From Gammaproteobacteria bacterium RIFCSPHIGHO2_12_FULL_41_20 (GTDB taxonomy: Bacteria > Pseudomonadota > Gammaproteobacteria > DSM-16500): 52,032 nt of DNA. The stretch spans positions 1-52,032 of the forward strand of contig MGYC01000028.1 in NCBI GenBank assembly GCA_001801575.1, written 5' to 3'. Of this stretch, positions 43,121 to 51,993 are shown piece by piece; the stretch's first letter is position 1; every line of letters starts with the position of its first letter. A program made the position numbers and the translations under genes. The notes beneath the pieces were generated by a model. It was not told the DNA's origin, did no database searches, and saw only the letters and a program-made list of their open reading frames with translations.

Positions 43121-44152
43121 ATGGCCTCTCTTATTAGTCCCTTTATGCTTGACTTGCAGGGCTATGCATTGACAGCAGAAGAACATGAGCTGCTGGATCA
43201 TCCTTTTGTAGGGGGAGTTATTTTATTTTCCCGCAACTATGTATCCCGTGAGCAATTGATAGATTTATGTCGCGCGATAAAAAATAGAAAAAAACCTTTG
43301 TTAATTGCGGTTGATCAAGAAGGCGGTAGAGTGCAGCGTTTCCGTGCAGGCTTTACTGTGTTACCTAGTATGGCGCAGATAGGTAATTATTATGAACAAT
43401 CACCAGAGTTGGCTTGTCAATTAGCTGAAACTTGTGCTTGGGTTATGGCTACGGAGTTGCGTACTGCAGGTATCGATCTAAGTTTTGCTCCCGTGTTAGA
43501 TTTACAAAAAAATTGCTGCCCAGCGATTGGTGATAGAGCATTCCATGTGCAGCCTGAGGTTGTGACAGAGTTAGCTAAGGCATTTATTGTTGGTATGCAC
43601 CAAGCAGGTATGGCAGCAACAGGTAAACATTTTCCTGGCCATGGTTCAGTGGTTTTGGATTCTCACATTGCTATGCCTGTGGATGAACGCGAATTTCCTG
43701 ATATTGAAAAAGACGATTTGTCCGTTTTTGTTGCGTTAGTTCGTGCAGGTATCGATGCGCTTATGACAGCGCATATTGTATTTAAGCAGGTTGATGATAA
43801 GCCCACTTGTTTTTCTGCACATTGGCTCCAGCAAGTATTACGAAAACAATATTGCTTCGATGGCGTTATTTTTAGTGATGACTTAAATATGCAGGGTGCA
43901 GGTATAGCAACTTTTACTGATAGAGTAGAAATGGCATTAGTTGCTGGCTGTGACATGGTATTGCTTTGTAATAATCGTGCTGGCGTGATAGAAGTGTTGG
44001 ATCAATTACCTTATCAACGTTACTTATTGCGGCAAAGTAAATGCGCAAAATTGTGTGGAAAGAATGTGTTGTCAGATTTAAACAGGAACCCATTCTGGGA
44101 GCAGAAACAATTGTTGTTACGAAAGTATTTTAATTCTAGCGTGGCAACTTAG
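43121..44152 (+). CDS. nagZ: Beta-N-acetylhexosaminidase NagZ
   Basis: NagZ removes N-acetylglucosamine from anhydromuropeptides in the cytoplasm during peptidoglycan recycling; its products can induce AmpC-type beta-lactamases in other bacteria. GH3 landmarks: VDQEGGRVQRF (Asp65), GKHFPGHGSV (168-177) with the conserved His on the mobile loop, and FSDDLNMQGA (251-260) with the catalytic nucleophile. The ATG at 43121 gives 343 residues, the normal size, and has AGGA upstream; an in-frame TTG at 43088 would add eleven. No signal peptide, as expected. It is followed by hpt ten bases later, so it is the first gene of the run nagZ-hpt-fadE. Confidence 0.95.
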   Translation: MASLISPFMLDLQGYALTAEEHELLDHPFVGGVILFSRNYVSREQLIDLCRAIKNRKKPLLIAVDQEGGRVQRFRAGFTVLPSMAQIGNYYEQSPELACQLAETCAWVMATELRTAGIDLSFAPVLDLQKNCCPAIGDRAFHVQPEVVTELAKAFIVGMHQAGMAATGKHFPGHGSVVLDSHIAMPVDEREFPDIEKDDLSVFVALVRAGIDALMTAHIVFKQVDDKPTCFSAHWLQQVLRKQYCFDGVIFSDDLNMQGAGIATFTDRVEMALVAGCDMVLLCNNRAGVIEVLDQLPYQRYLLRQSKCAKLCGKNVLSDLNRNPFWEQKQLLLRKYFNSSVAT

Positions 44153-44161
44153 GAGGTATTT

Positions 44162-44716
44162 ATGGAAACGATAGATAAAATTCAACCTGTCTTAGCAGAA
44201 GCAGAGTGTTTGCACAATTTTGCAGCCATTGAATTGGCATTAGATCGTATGGCAGAGGAAATTACGCGTGAGCTGAGAGACAGAAATCCACTTATTCTCT
44301 GTGTGATGGTGGGGGCATTGATTCCTACCGGCCATTTGCTTACACGTCTGCATTTTCCTTTGGAAATTGACTATGTACATGCTACCCGTTATCAGGGTAG
44401 TACACGTGGTGGGGATTTGCATTGGTTAGTTGAACCCCGGACTTCGTTAAAAGATCGAACAGTATTAATTGTGGATGATGTGATGGATGGTGGATTAACG
44501 TTATCAGCAATTATTGATTATTGTAAGCAAGAGAAAGCAAAAGCAGTTTATTCGGCGGTAATGGTAGATAAAAAACGGCAACGTGAACCGGGTGTGACAC
44601 TTGAGCCAGACTTTGTTGGTTTGGCAACAGAGGATAGGTATTTGTTTGGGTTTGGTTTGGATTTCGAAGGATATTTACGCAATATGCCAGGTATTTATGC
44701 ATTAAAGGATGAATAA
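44162..44716 (+). CDS. hpt: Hypoxanthine-guanine phosphoribosyltransferase
   Basis: This purine salvage enzyme adds ribose-5-phosphate from PRPP to hypoxanthine or guanine. The PRPP signature is TVLIVDDVMDGGLTLSAI, and CVMVGALIPTGHLLTRL and the C-terminal FVGLATEDRYLFGFGLDFEGY are typical of HPRT in this bacterial group. Length 184 fits. AGGAGG precedes the ATG at the standard distance. The gene follows nagZ by nine bases and overlaps the start of fadE (TAATG), so the three are coupled. Preference for hypoxanthine over guanine cannot be decided from sequence. Confidence 0.93.
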   Translation: METIDKIQPVLAEAECLHNFAAIELALDRMAEEITRELRDRNPLILCVMVGALIPTGHLLTRLHFPLEIDYVHATRYQGSTRGGDLHWLVEPRTSLKDRTVLIVDDVMDGGLTLSAIIDYCKQEKAKAVYSAVMVDKKRQREPGVTLEPDFVGLATEDRYLFGFGLDFEGYLRNMPGIYALKDE

Positions 44717-47145
44717 TGATTTGGACAAGTATTTTTTTATTATGTTTTATTGTATTGGCTTATCAACGTGCAGCATTATCTATTTGGACAGTGAGTACTA
44801 TTATATTACTCGTTTTCTTCTCACGTTGGAGCCAGGCTACTGTTAGTACTATAGGGTTGCTTTGGCTAATTTTCTTTTTTGTTTTTCTGCCATTATATGT
44901 TTTCCCTTTGCGACGTTATCTATTTACTGGCCCGGTATTTAATTTTTACCGTAAAATGATGCCAAATATGTCATCAACAGAAAGAGAAGCGCTGGCCGCG
45001 GGAACAGTTTCTTGGGAAGGAGAGTTATTTCGTGGCAACCCTGATTGGCATAAATTATTGGCGATGCCGGTTCCTAGTTTGAGCTTGGAAGAAAAAGCGT
45101 TTCTTGATGGGCCTGTGCACGCATTATGCGACATGATCAATGATTGGGATATTACCCATAATCGTGCGGATTTGCCGCCAGAGCTATGGCAATTTATTAA
45201 AGAACAAGGGTTTTTTGGGTTAATCATCCCTAAAGAATATGGCGGTAAAGCATTTTCGGCCTATGCCCATTCGCAAATCTTGACTAAGATTTATAGTTGT
45301 AGTGTAACAGTAGCAACGACGGTGGGTGTACCAAATTCATTAGGTCCTGCTGAGTTATTACTGCATTACGGTACAGCAGAGCAAAAACAATATTATTTAC
45401 CCCGTTTAGCGCGCGGGGAAGAGATACCTTGTTTTGCCTTGACTTCTGCGGAAGCTGGTTCTGATGCCGGGGCTATGGTGGACCAGGGTGTGGTTATGTG
45501 GGGGGAATACGAAGGGCAGCGTGTATTAGGAATACGCTTAAATTGGAATAAACGTTATATTACGCTAGCGCCTATTGCGACGGTAATCGGTTTAGCATTT
45601 AAGCTGTATGATCCTGATCATTTGTTGGGAGATAAAAAAGAAATAGGTATTACCTGTGCATTAATTCCGCGGTATGTGTCTGGCATTACTGCCGGGCGGC
45701 GTCATTTTCCTTTAGGGGCGCCGTTTCAACACGGTCCTATCCGCGGAGAAAATGTTTTTATTCCAATAGAATGGATTATTGGTGGACCAGCAATGGCAGG
45801 CAAAGGCTGGCGGATGTTAATGGAGTGTTTAGCAGCAGGTCGAGCAATTTCGTTGCCAGCAAGTGCAATGGGTGGTTGCAAGCTGTTGACTTATACTGCG
45901 GGTGCTTATGCGCGCATTAGAAAGCAGTTTGGTGTGCCCATTGGTTATTTTGAAGGAATTCAAGATGTATTGGCGCGCATTGCTGGACATACTTATATTA
46001 TGGACGCAGCACGCAGTTTTGCAGTGTGTGCCATTGATCAAGGGGAAAAACCGGCTGTAGCCTCAGCCATTGTGAAATATCATGTAACAGAATTAGGCCG
46101 TAAAGTGGCTAACGATGCTATGGATTTACATGGTGGAAAAACGATTTGTTTAGGCCCAAAGAATTATTTAGGTCAGGGATATACGTCTATCCCGATAGCA
46201 ATTACGGTGGAAGGGGCAAATATTTTAACGCGCAATCTCATTATTTTTGGCCAGGGAGTAATGCGTTGTCATCCTTATGTTTTATCCGAACTAGAGGCAG
46301 CTTGTCACCCTGATGTGCAACAGGGTTTACGGGTTTTTGATAAGGTGTTGTTAGCACATATTGGATTTAGCTTGGGCAATGTTGTGCGTAGTGTGGTATT
46401 AGGCCTAACGGGCGGGCATTTAGTGTATGCGCCATCAGGGAAAATGCGCAGATATTTCCAGCAAGCCACACGCTTTAGTTCAGCGTTTGCGTTATTAGCA
46501 GATGTTTCTTTACTAGTACTAGGTAGTAACTTAAAACGTAAAGAAAGTATTTCAGCACGATTAGGCGATATTTTAAGTTATTTATATTTATTATCTAGTG
46601 TACTTAAACAATTTCATGATCAAGGTAACTCTGATGAAGATATTGCTATAGTACGCTGGGCTTGTGAGACTTGTTTGTATGAGATTCAAAATCGCTTTAA
46701 TGAGATACTTAAGAATTTTCCTTATCGCTGGATGGGTAGATTATTAAGAGTATGGGTTTTTCCTTTGGGCCAACATTTTTCTAAACCTAGCGATAAATTA
46801 ACACAGCGTGTAGCGCAATTGTTACTTGCTCCAACTTCTTCACGATTGCGTTTAGCAACTGGTGCTTATTTGCCCTCTGCTAGCGAAAAAATTATTGCAC
46901 AAGTAGACGATGCTTTGTTAAAAGTAGTAGTGGCTGAACCCATAGAGAAAATAATCAAAGCAGCAGCACAAAAAGATATTATTCGTGGTTTTACTATGCT
47001 AGAGCTAGCTAGTGCTGCTTTATCAGAAGGGGTGATATCACAATCACAGTATACGGCGGTGTTAAGTGCAGAAGAAGCGCGGAAAAAAGTCATTGCAGTA
47101 GATGATTTTACCTCGGAAGAATTGGCACATCATGCAGCCAACTAA
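44716..47145 (+). CDS. fadE: Membrane-anchored long-chain acyl-CoA dehydrogenase FadE
   Basis: FadE catalyses the first oxidation of fatty-acid beta-oxidation with FAD. The 809-residue protein matches the long gammaproteobacterial type: two N-terminal hydrophobic helices (about 1-20 and 45-70), then the acyl-CoA dehydrogenase core with CFALTSAEAGSDAGAM, KRYITLAPIATV, FGVPIGYFEGIQ and the FAD-side segment VEGANILTRNLIIFGQG, followed by the C-terminal extension that distinguishes FadE from the short enzymes. Its ATG overlaps the hpt stop. The sulfatase-like gene follows 15 bases later. Together with prpBCD this supports growth on lipids or odd-chain fatty acids. Confidence 0.95.
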   Translation: MIWTSIFLLCFIVLAYQRAALSIWTVSTIILLVFFSRWSQATVSTIGLLWLIFFFVFLPLYVFPLRRYLFTGPVFNFYRKMMPNMSSTEREALAAGTVSWEGELFRGNPDWHKLLAMPVPSLSLEEKAFLDGPVHALCDMINDWDITHNRADLPPELWQFIKEQGFFGLIIPKEYGGKAFSAYAHSQILTKIYSCSVTVATTVGVPNSLGPAELLLHYGTAEQKQYYLPRLARGEEIPCFALTSAEAGSDAGAMVDQGVVMWGEYEGQRVLGIRLNWNKRYITLAPIATVIGLAFKLYDPDHLLGDKKEIGITCALIPRYVSGITAGRRHFPLGAPFQHGPIRGENVFIPIEWIIGGPAMAGKGWRMLMECLAAGRAISLPASAMGGCKLLTYTAGAYARIRKQFGVPIGYFEGIQDVLARIAGHTYIMDAARSFAVCAIDQGEKPAVASAIVKYHVTELGRKVANDAMDLHGGKTICLGPKNYLGQGYTSIPIAITVEGANILTRNLIIFGQGVMRCHPYVLSELEAACHPDVQQGLRVFDKVLLAHIGFSLGNVVRSVVLGLTGGHLVYAPSGKMRRYFQQATRFSSAFALLADVSLLVLGSNLKRKESISARLGDILSYLYLLSSVLKQFHDQGNSDEDIAIVRWACETCLYEIQNRFNEILKNFPYRWMGRLLRVWVFPLGQHFSKPSDKLTQRVAQLLLAPTSSRLRLATGAYLPSASEKIIAQVDDALLKVVVAEPIEKIIKAAAQKDIIRGFTMLELASAALSEGVISQSQYTAVLSAEEARKKVIAVDDFTSEELAHHAAN

Positions 47146-47160
47146 AATAGTTGGGAACCA

Positions 47161-49224
47161 ATGCAACGAAGAAATGAAACCAAAGACACGGGTTATGCAA
47201 GCAGTCTATTGTTATTGACAGTTTTTTTCTTTTTATTGGAAGTGAGTTTTTTTGTTCAGTGTAATCAAGCTTATTTAGACGATTTTAATTTTGTATCTAA
47301 AAAAATTCACTTACCATGGATATTATTGCCGGATATTTTATATTTTTTTTTAGCGCAACTACTTCTACATGCTGCTTATTGTTGTTTAGTGTGGGCAGTA
47401 ACTAAGCTGGTTGGTAGTATGTTGCAGCTCTCACCTCGCACTACTTTTCGGCTAGGAATAAGTTGTTGGCTATTAGGTATAGTAACCATTATTGTTGCGA
47501 ATCGATATTTTTTCCCCAATTCAAAATTTTCTGATCTTATTGCTGTGCATTCTGTAATAATAAGAGTGTTATTTTATGTGTTATTTTTTTGCTGTTGTAT
47601 ATTGTTGTGCTTAGCCTGCCTGAGGTTGTTATACGTTGGCTATCTTCTCGTAAAACGTTATCTGTTTTTACGCCGTATAATTTTTATGGTGGGTAGTTTT
47701 ATTGTTTTATGGATGTGGTTTTATCCCAAACAGCCGGCTTTACCATGGCATACGCCGATTTTCTCTAATCGACCTAACGTTATTATTGTGGGTATTGATT
47801 CATTACGGCCGGATTTTTTAGGTTATTTTGATGGTATGAAACAAACGCCGTTTTTGGATCATTTTCTGCATCATGCTACAGTATTTACTGAGGCGTTTAC
47901 TCCCTTGGCGAGAACTTTTCCCTCTTGGGTAGGCATCTTAACTGGGCAATATCCTAAACAAAATCATATCCGATCTAATTTAGTGGATTTTAAAACACTG
48001 GATTTATCTGCTAGTTTGCCGGCGATTTTACAGCACTATGGGTATGAAACAGTTTTTGCTACAGATGAAACACGGTTTAGTAATATTGATCAGCATTTTG
48101 GCTTTGACAAGATTATTGCTCCACCTATGGGGTTAAATGATTTTCTATTAGGAACCTTTAATGATTTTCCTTTATCTAATCTTGTAATTAATTCACTGTT
48201 AGGTCAGTGGTTATTTCCACATAGTTATGCCAATCGCCCTGTATATTTTTCTTATCAACCAGATAGTTTTTTACATTTAGTTGCTAGATATTTGCAGCAT
48301 CGTGCTGATAAGCCATTATTTCTAGCTATTCATTTTTGTTTACCACATTACCCTTATTTATGGGCACAGCAAGTGATATCAGAGAACATTGCAGAGCGCT
48401 ATCAAGCGGCTATTCAACGTGTTGATCAGCAAGCGCAAGATTTTTTTGTGTTATTACAAAATTTACATATTTTAGACCATGCCATTGTTATCGTTTTATC
48501 AGATCATGGAGAGGCAATTGAATTTGCAGGTGATAGGATTACTGATCAAGAGTTATTTATTGCAGGTGAGAATAATCCTGTACAGCAGATCCCGAAATTT
48601 TATCCGCCAAGTATAGACGATGAAACAGTGAATCAATCAGCGGGACATGGCACAGATGTATTAGGGTTGACACAATACCATACGTTATTGGCTTTTCGTT
48701 TCTATGGAATGCAACAGATTCCGCATCGTGATGTGGCAGGTATTGTATCCTTATTAGATATTAAACCTACTTTATTAACCTTTTTGCATATTCCTTACCA
48801 CCCTGTTGCAGGCAATGCTTTAGTTGAGGTGATACAAGCGCATAAGAAACCACCATCTATATCTTTATTTTTAGAAAGTGATTTTTCGCCGGCGGCTATA
48901 AGGACTATTTATCCTGAAACCCGCCAGGTAGTGTTAGAGGGGATAGAGTTTTTTCATGTTGACTCTGCTACTGCTCGTCTAACAGTAAAACCCAGCATGG
49001 AGAAAATGATTATTAGTAGCAAGCAATATGCGGAATTACAAGGAGAGTGGGTTTTAGCTTTATATCCGCAGCAGCAAGGTGGATATATGCCCATTTTGGT
49101 TAATTTAGTGACAGGGGCGTGGACGAATGACTTACAAACACCTTTCGCTAAAGCTTCTCCTGCGCTAGGGATGTTACAAGCCATTCGGCATTTTTACCAA
49201 GACAAAACTATTAACCTATTGTAA
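47161..49224 (+). CDS. Membrane-bound alkaline-phosphatase-superfamily hydrolase/phosphotransferase (sulfatase domain)
   Basis: The 687-residue protein starts with about five hydrophobic helices (to residue 187), then a periplasmic sulfatase-fold domain. Metal-site landmarks are IVGIDSLRPDFLGYF (Asp213), TPLARTFPSWVGILTGQYP with Thr252 at the nucleophile position, VLSDHGEA and AGHGTDVLG. A true sulfatase would have Cys or Ser at the nucleophile position for formylglycine; Thr points to phosphoethanolamine- or phosphoglycerol-transferase chemistry, as in EptA and LtaS. It may modify lipid A, periplasmic glucan or another envelope component, but the acceptor is unknown. It follows fadE by 15 bases and is the last gene of the run. 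Confidence 0.85.
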   Translation: MQRRNETKDTGYASSLLLLTVFFFLLEVSFFVQCNQAYLDDFNFVSKKIHLPWILLPDILYFFLAQLLLHAAYCCLVWAVTKLVGSMLQLSPRTTFRLGISCWLLGIVTIIVANRYFFPNSKFSDLIAVHSVIIRVLFYVLFFCCCILLCLACLRLLYVGYLLVKRYLFLRRIIFMVGSFIVLWMWFYPKQPALPWHTPIFSNRPNVIIVGIDSLRPDFLGYFDGMKQTPFLDHFLHHATVFTEAFTPLARTFPSWVGILTGQYPKQNHIRSNLVDFKTLDLSASLPAILQHYGYETVFATDETRFSNIDQHFGFDKIIAPPMGLNDFLLGTFNDFPLSNLVINSLLGQWLFPHSYANRPVYFSYQPDSFLHLVARYLQHRADKPLFLAIHFCLPHYPYLWAQQVISENIAERYQAAIQRVDQQAQDFFVLLQNLHILDHAIVIVLSDHGEAIEFAGDRITDQELFIAGENNPVQQIPKFYPPSIDDETVNQSAGHGTDVLGLTQYHTLLAFRFYGMQQIPHRDVAGIVSLLDIKPTLLTFLHIPYHPVAGNALVEVIQAHKKPPSISLFLESDFSPAAIRTIYPETRQVVLEGIEFFHVDSATARLTVKPSMEKMIISSKQYAELQGEWVLALYPQQQGGYMPILVNLVTGAWTNDLQTPFAKASPALGMLQAIRHFYQDKTINLL

Positions 49225-49320
49225 TAAAACAAATATTTACTCATGTTCATTTAGTGAACTTTTGATGATACGCATAGACATTATAGGGCTTAACGAGGTT
49301 TTCTATAGGTTATTAACAAA

Positions 49321-49345
49321 GTTATCCACAGAATCTGTGGGTAAC
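49321..49345. promoter_or_regulatory. Inverted repeat containing a consensus DnaA box
   Basis: GTTATCCACAG (49321-49331) and CTGTGGGTAAC (49335-49345) form an inverted pair with one wobble and a three-base loop. The left arm contains TTATCCACA, the exact DnaA-box consensus. A single box is not an origin, and no dnaA or dnaN is near. A hairpin terminator after the sulfatase gene is an alternative. Confidence 0.35.
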
Positions 49346-49365
49346 TTGAAGGTGTCGCGAAATGA

Positions 49366-49514
49366 ATTGGAATCGGTGGAACGTTTTACGATGTGCACTT
49401 TCTAGCGCGAGAGATAAGCGACTGGCTGCCTACTGGTGTTCAATCTATGATAGATGGCCGCTATACACCAAGACATTTGCAGCGCATTTATTTTAAAGAT
49501 GAAACTATAGACCA
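49366..49514 (+). pseudogene. Reverse transcriptase N-terminal fragment
   Basis: In one frame the stretch reads AREISDWLPTGVQSMIDGRY then [17 protein letters not shown], which resembles the N-terminal domain 0/1 of bacterial RNA-directed DNA polymerases (group II intron or intron-less types: a helix, DGRYTPR, then the RIY.K motif). It has no valid start, and the similarity stops near 49514 where an IS3-type transposase remnant on the other strand begins. It is best read as a residue of an RT gene cut by insertion. No catalytic YXDD region remains. Identification is by motif likeness only. Confidence 0.45.
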
Positions 49515-49839
49515 ACATACTGACTGCCGCGATCTGAATGAAAAAGCACACCTCGTGGGAAACCGCGGCGCCATAAGGCCATCATTAACGCATCGCATAC
49601 TAATTGTCGTGACATGGTAGACTGCATTGACCAACCAATGACTGCGCGAGAATAAAGATCAATCACAACCGCCAAATACATCCAGCCTTCATCCGTCCAA
49701 ACATAACTTATATCACCCACCCATTTTTGGTTAGGCGCTGCTGCATTAAAATCGCGATTTAGTAAATTAGGGGCAATCGGTAGGTTATGTTTTGAATCGG
49801 TTGTTACTTTGAATTTTTTCTTTGCTTTGGCACGTAAAC
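49515..49839 (-). pseudogene. IS3-family transposase (orfB) fragment 1
   Basis: On the minus strand an integrase-core fragment is readable: [56 protein letters not shown]-like ([19 protein letters not shown]) and [11 protein letters not shown]. It holds the first two DDE acids (Asp of GDISY and Asp of HSDRG) but ends at QYV, before the catalytic Glu, where the RT fragment begins. The N-terminal part is replaced by the 25-bp repeat at 49840. It differs in sequence from the second fragment (HSDRGSQY against HHSDKGAQY), so it comes from a different element. Confidence 0.75.
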
Positions 49840-49864
49840 TGATCTTGCAACCTTTTAGTGGACA
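49840..49864. repeat. 25-bp sequence heading transposase fragment 1
   Basis: On the minus strand it reads TGTCCACTAAAAGG followed by TTGCAAGATCA. It matches the copy at 50565-50589 at 24 of 25 positions, in the same orientation. The stop codon of transposase fragment 2 (NVH and TAA) is read from its first bases. It resembles an IS3-type terminal repeat. Confidence 0.75.
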
Positions 49865-50564
49865 TTAGGAAGCTGGAAATTTTGTTGTTGATACCAGTGT
49901 TCTTCAAACATATCGGGTGACAAATATCCTAGTGTGGAGTGCCTCCTTTTTTTATTGTAAAAAATTATACTATAATCAAAAATACTAGCCTTAGCTTGGT
50001 TGCGTGTTTCATAGTGTTCAAAATAAACATGCTCGGTTTTAAGTGTATGAAAGAAAGTTTCCGCAACAGCGTTATCAAAGCAATTACCTGTTCCACTCAT
50101 ACTAGCAATTAACCCATACAGTGTTAGCAAAGATTGAAAATCATGACTGGTATATTGTGCACCTTTATCTGAGTGATGAATTAATCCCGCTTTAGGATTT
50201 CTCTGTAAGATAGCTTGTTCTAAAGCTTTTAAAACTAAATCTGCAGTCATCCTCTCGTCCATAGCCAGTCCTACTACTTTTCGAGAAAATAAGTCCAGCA
50301 CAACAGCTACATATAACCATCCTTCACCTGTTGCAACATAGGTCAAATCAGCCGCCCAGCGTTGATTGGGTCCCTGGGCTGTAAAATCTTGTTTTAATAA
50401 ATTAGGGGCCGCTTTTGCTTTAGGGTTTACTTGGGTGGTTACTTTAAAGCGTTTTTTCATTTTTGCTTTTATCCCTTCTTTTTTCATTAAATTAGCAATT
50501 CGCTTACGTGAACATGTTTCACCTTGAAAGCGTAACTCAGCATGTATGCGAGGACTACCGTAAG
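49855..50564 (-). pseudogene. IS3-family transposase (orfB) fragment 2, N-terminus lost
   Basis: About 236 residues of an IS3-type orfB remain: YGSPRIHAELRFQGETCSRK (start of the retained part), KKRFKVTTQVNPKAKAAPN, then the DDE core with Asp in WAADLTYVATGEGW, Asp in IHHSDKGAQYT and Glu in NAVAETFFHTLK, and the tail RRHSTLGYLSPDMFEEHWY. All three catalytic acids are present, but the first 60 or so residues and orfA are missing, replaced by a 25-bp repeat. An ATG at 50595 keeps the frame open but starts outside the element, so translation would give a chimeric N-terminus. Probably inactive. Residues differ from fragment 1, so it is not a duplicate of it. Confidence 0.82.
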
Positions 50565-50589
50565 TGATCTTGCAACCCTTTAGTGGACA
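50565..50589. repeat. 25-bp sequence heading transposase fragment 2
   Basis: On the minus strand it reads TGTCCACTAAAGGG followed by TTGCAAGATCA, directly after the TPR gene stop (two bases apart). It is the partner of 49840-49864. The next bases also share TTACG between the two copies, so the similarity may run on to about 31 bp. Confidence 0.75.
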
Positions 50590-50591
50590 TC

Positions 50592-51872
50592 TCATGGATA
50601 GTAAGTTAAGTCATTTGTTGCGACTTGACCCTGAACTTTCTGAACCTTATCTTCTTCAGTAGTGCTAGCATTAAAAAGCAGGACATCGCTAGTTAACAAC
50701 CGTAGCTTCTCTATCTTATCAAAAATAGTTTTTGCAAATTCACTGGCATTATTCTCTTCTTTAACTCGCACATAAATTTCTCTATACTTAGCAAGAGCTA
50801 ATTGAAGATTTTCTTTTTCTAGCTCCTGAAGTGCTTTTAATAACGCTTTTTGTGTTAAGTCAACCATGAATGCATCACGATAAGAGATTTTCTTTCTAAC
50901 AAGCCAGGTTTCCATATAAGCGTCAACGGCTTTAAGATAAGCTTTTTTATTTACATAAACATCTCCTTTAAAGTGCAAGGTTTTAGCAATATCTTGATGG
51001 ACGCTAGTATTTAAGAGTTTAATTTGCAGATGATAAGCTTCATTTAATTTATCTATAGCTTCATCCTGTTTTCCTAAATACATGAGCACTTTAGCAAGAG
51101 ACTGTAAAGTTGTGGCAACCAGAAAATGAGTTGCTTTTGTTTCTTCGCAGAAGGCTTTTTCTAGTAGTGCTGCTTCTTCAAGTTTTTGATTTGCTTCTTC
51201 AAAACAAGCCGCATTACTCGTCTCACCGCAACGAATCAGCATGACACCTTCAATATGTAGTGATTCTGCCAAACCAATTCGGATGAGAGAAAAAGTGAGT
51301 AAACATGTACGTTGAATATCCACCGCTTGCCTGATGTAGGTAAGTGCTTTTTTAGTATTTTCCCTTGCATTGTCTAATCGATTTGTTTTATCACATTCAA
51401 TAGCTTTTCGATGAAATATCAAGCCAATATATTGCAAAGCAAAAGCTCGATATTGCATTACTTCAGGATCATTTGCATTTTCCGGATAAATAGATAATGC
51501 CTCTAAAAATAACGTATCATCTCTGAAAGTAGGGTCAATGGTATTTGCATATCCCATTAGCGTGCAAATATGAGCATAATCAACTGTATTTTCTGGGATA
51601 AGTGATTGATATTTTTTTAAGTATTTTAAAGCAGCCTCTTTATTACGTTCATTAAATAAATAATAAATTGCAATTTTTTTATAAACTGATTTTAATAAAC
51701 CAATTGGTGAAATATCGTCTTCACTAATAGAATTAAGTAGATCCTCAACTTTCTTAAGTCTTACTTTTGATTCATCATCTATGGCATGGACATTGAAGCG
51801 ATCTACATTGAATTCTCTATTAAAATGAGTAAGAAAGGTAATATCACTAGTTATAGGTTTTCGTGTTTTCAT
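50592..51872 (-). CDS. TPR-repeat protein, unknown function
   Basis: A soluble, mostly helical product of about 426 residues with degenerate tetratricopeptide-like repeats: YLFNERNKEAALKYLKKYQS, LQSLAKVLMYLGKQDEAIDK and FKGDVYVNKKAYLKAVDAYM are the clearest. There is no signal peptide or membrane segment. The ATG at 51872 is preferred; an in-frame TTG at 51902 would add ten residues, and neither has a good ribosome binding site. The stop codon abuts an IS3-type terminal repeat, so the 3' end may have been remade by the insertion. TPR proteins of this sort mediate protein interactions and occur among effectors of the Legionellales; no specific role is proposed. Confidence 0.75.
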   Translation of the reverse strand: MKTRKPITSDITFLTHFNREFNVDRFNVHAIDDESKVRLKKVEDLLNSISEDDISPIGLLKSVYKKIAIYYLFNERNKEAALKYLKKYQSLIPENTVDYAHICTLMGYANTIDPTFRDDTLFLEALSIYPENANDPEVMQYRAFALQYIGLIFHRKAIECDKTNRLDNARENTKKALTYIRQAVDIQRTCLLTFSLIRIGLAESLHIEGVMLIRCGETSNAACFEEANQKLEEAALLEKAFCEETKATHFLVATTLQSLAKVLMYLGKQDEAIDKLNEAYHLQIKLLNTSVHQDIAKTLHFKGDVYVNKKAYLKAVDAYMETWLVRKKISYRDAFMVDLTQKALLKALQELEKENLQLALAKYREIYVRVKEENNASEFAKTIFDKIEKLRLLTSDVLLFNASTTEEDKVQKVQGQVATNDLTYYP

Positions 51873-51939
51873 TAGTCGTACCCAAAATTTATAAATGCGC
51901 AAAGATTACCATTTTACGGACATCTCTTCACCCAAAAAT

Positions 51940-51969
51940 TTGACAAATGGTATGATGTGCGATTATTTA
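51940..51969 (+). promoter_or_regulatory. Possible promoter of the gene at the right edge
   Basis: TTGACA (51940-51945) is a perfect -35 match; TATTTA (51964-51969), 18 bp away, is a poor -10. CATAAT at 51971 is better but too far. Weak support. Confidence 0.25.
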
Positions 51970-51993
51970 ACATAATAAACGATGGGGTGCAGA

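Noticed and set aside
49225-49400. Replication origin
   Set aside because: Only one consensus DnaA box, no AT-rich unwinding tract and no origin-associated genes.
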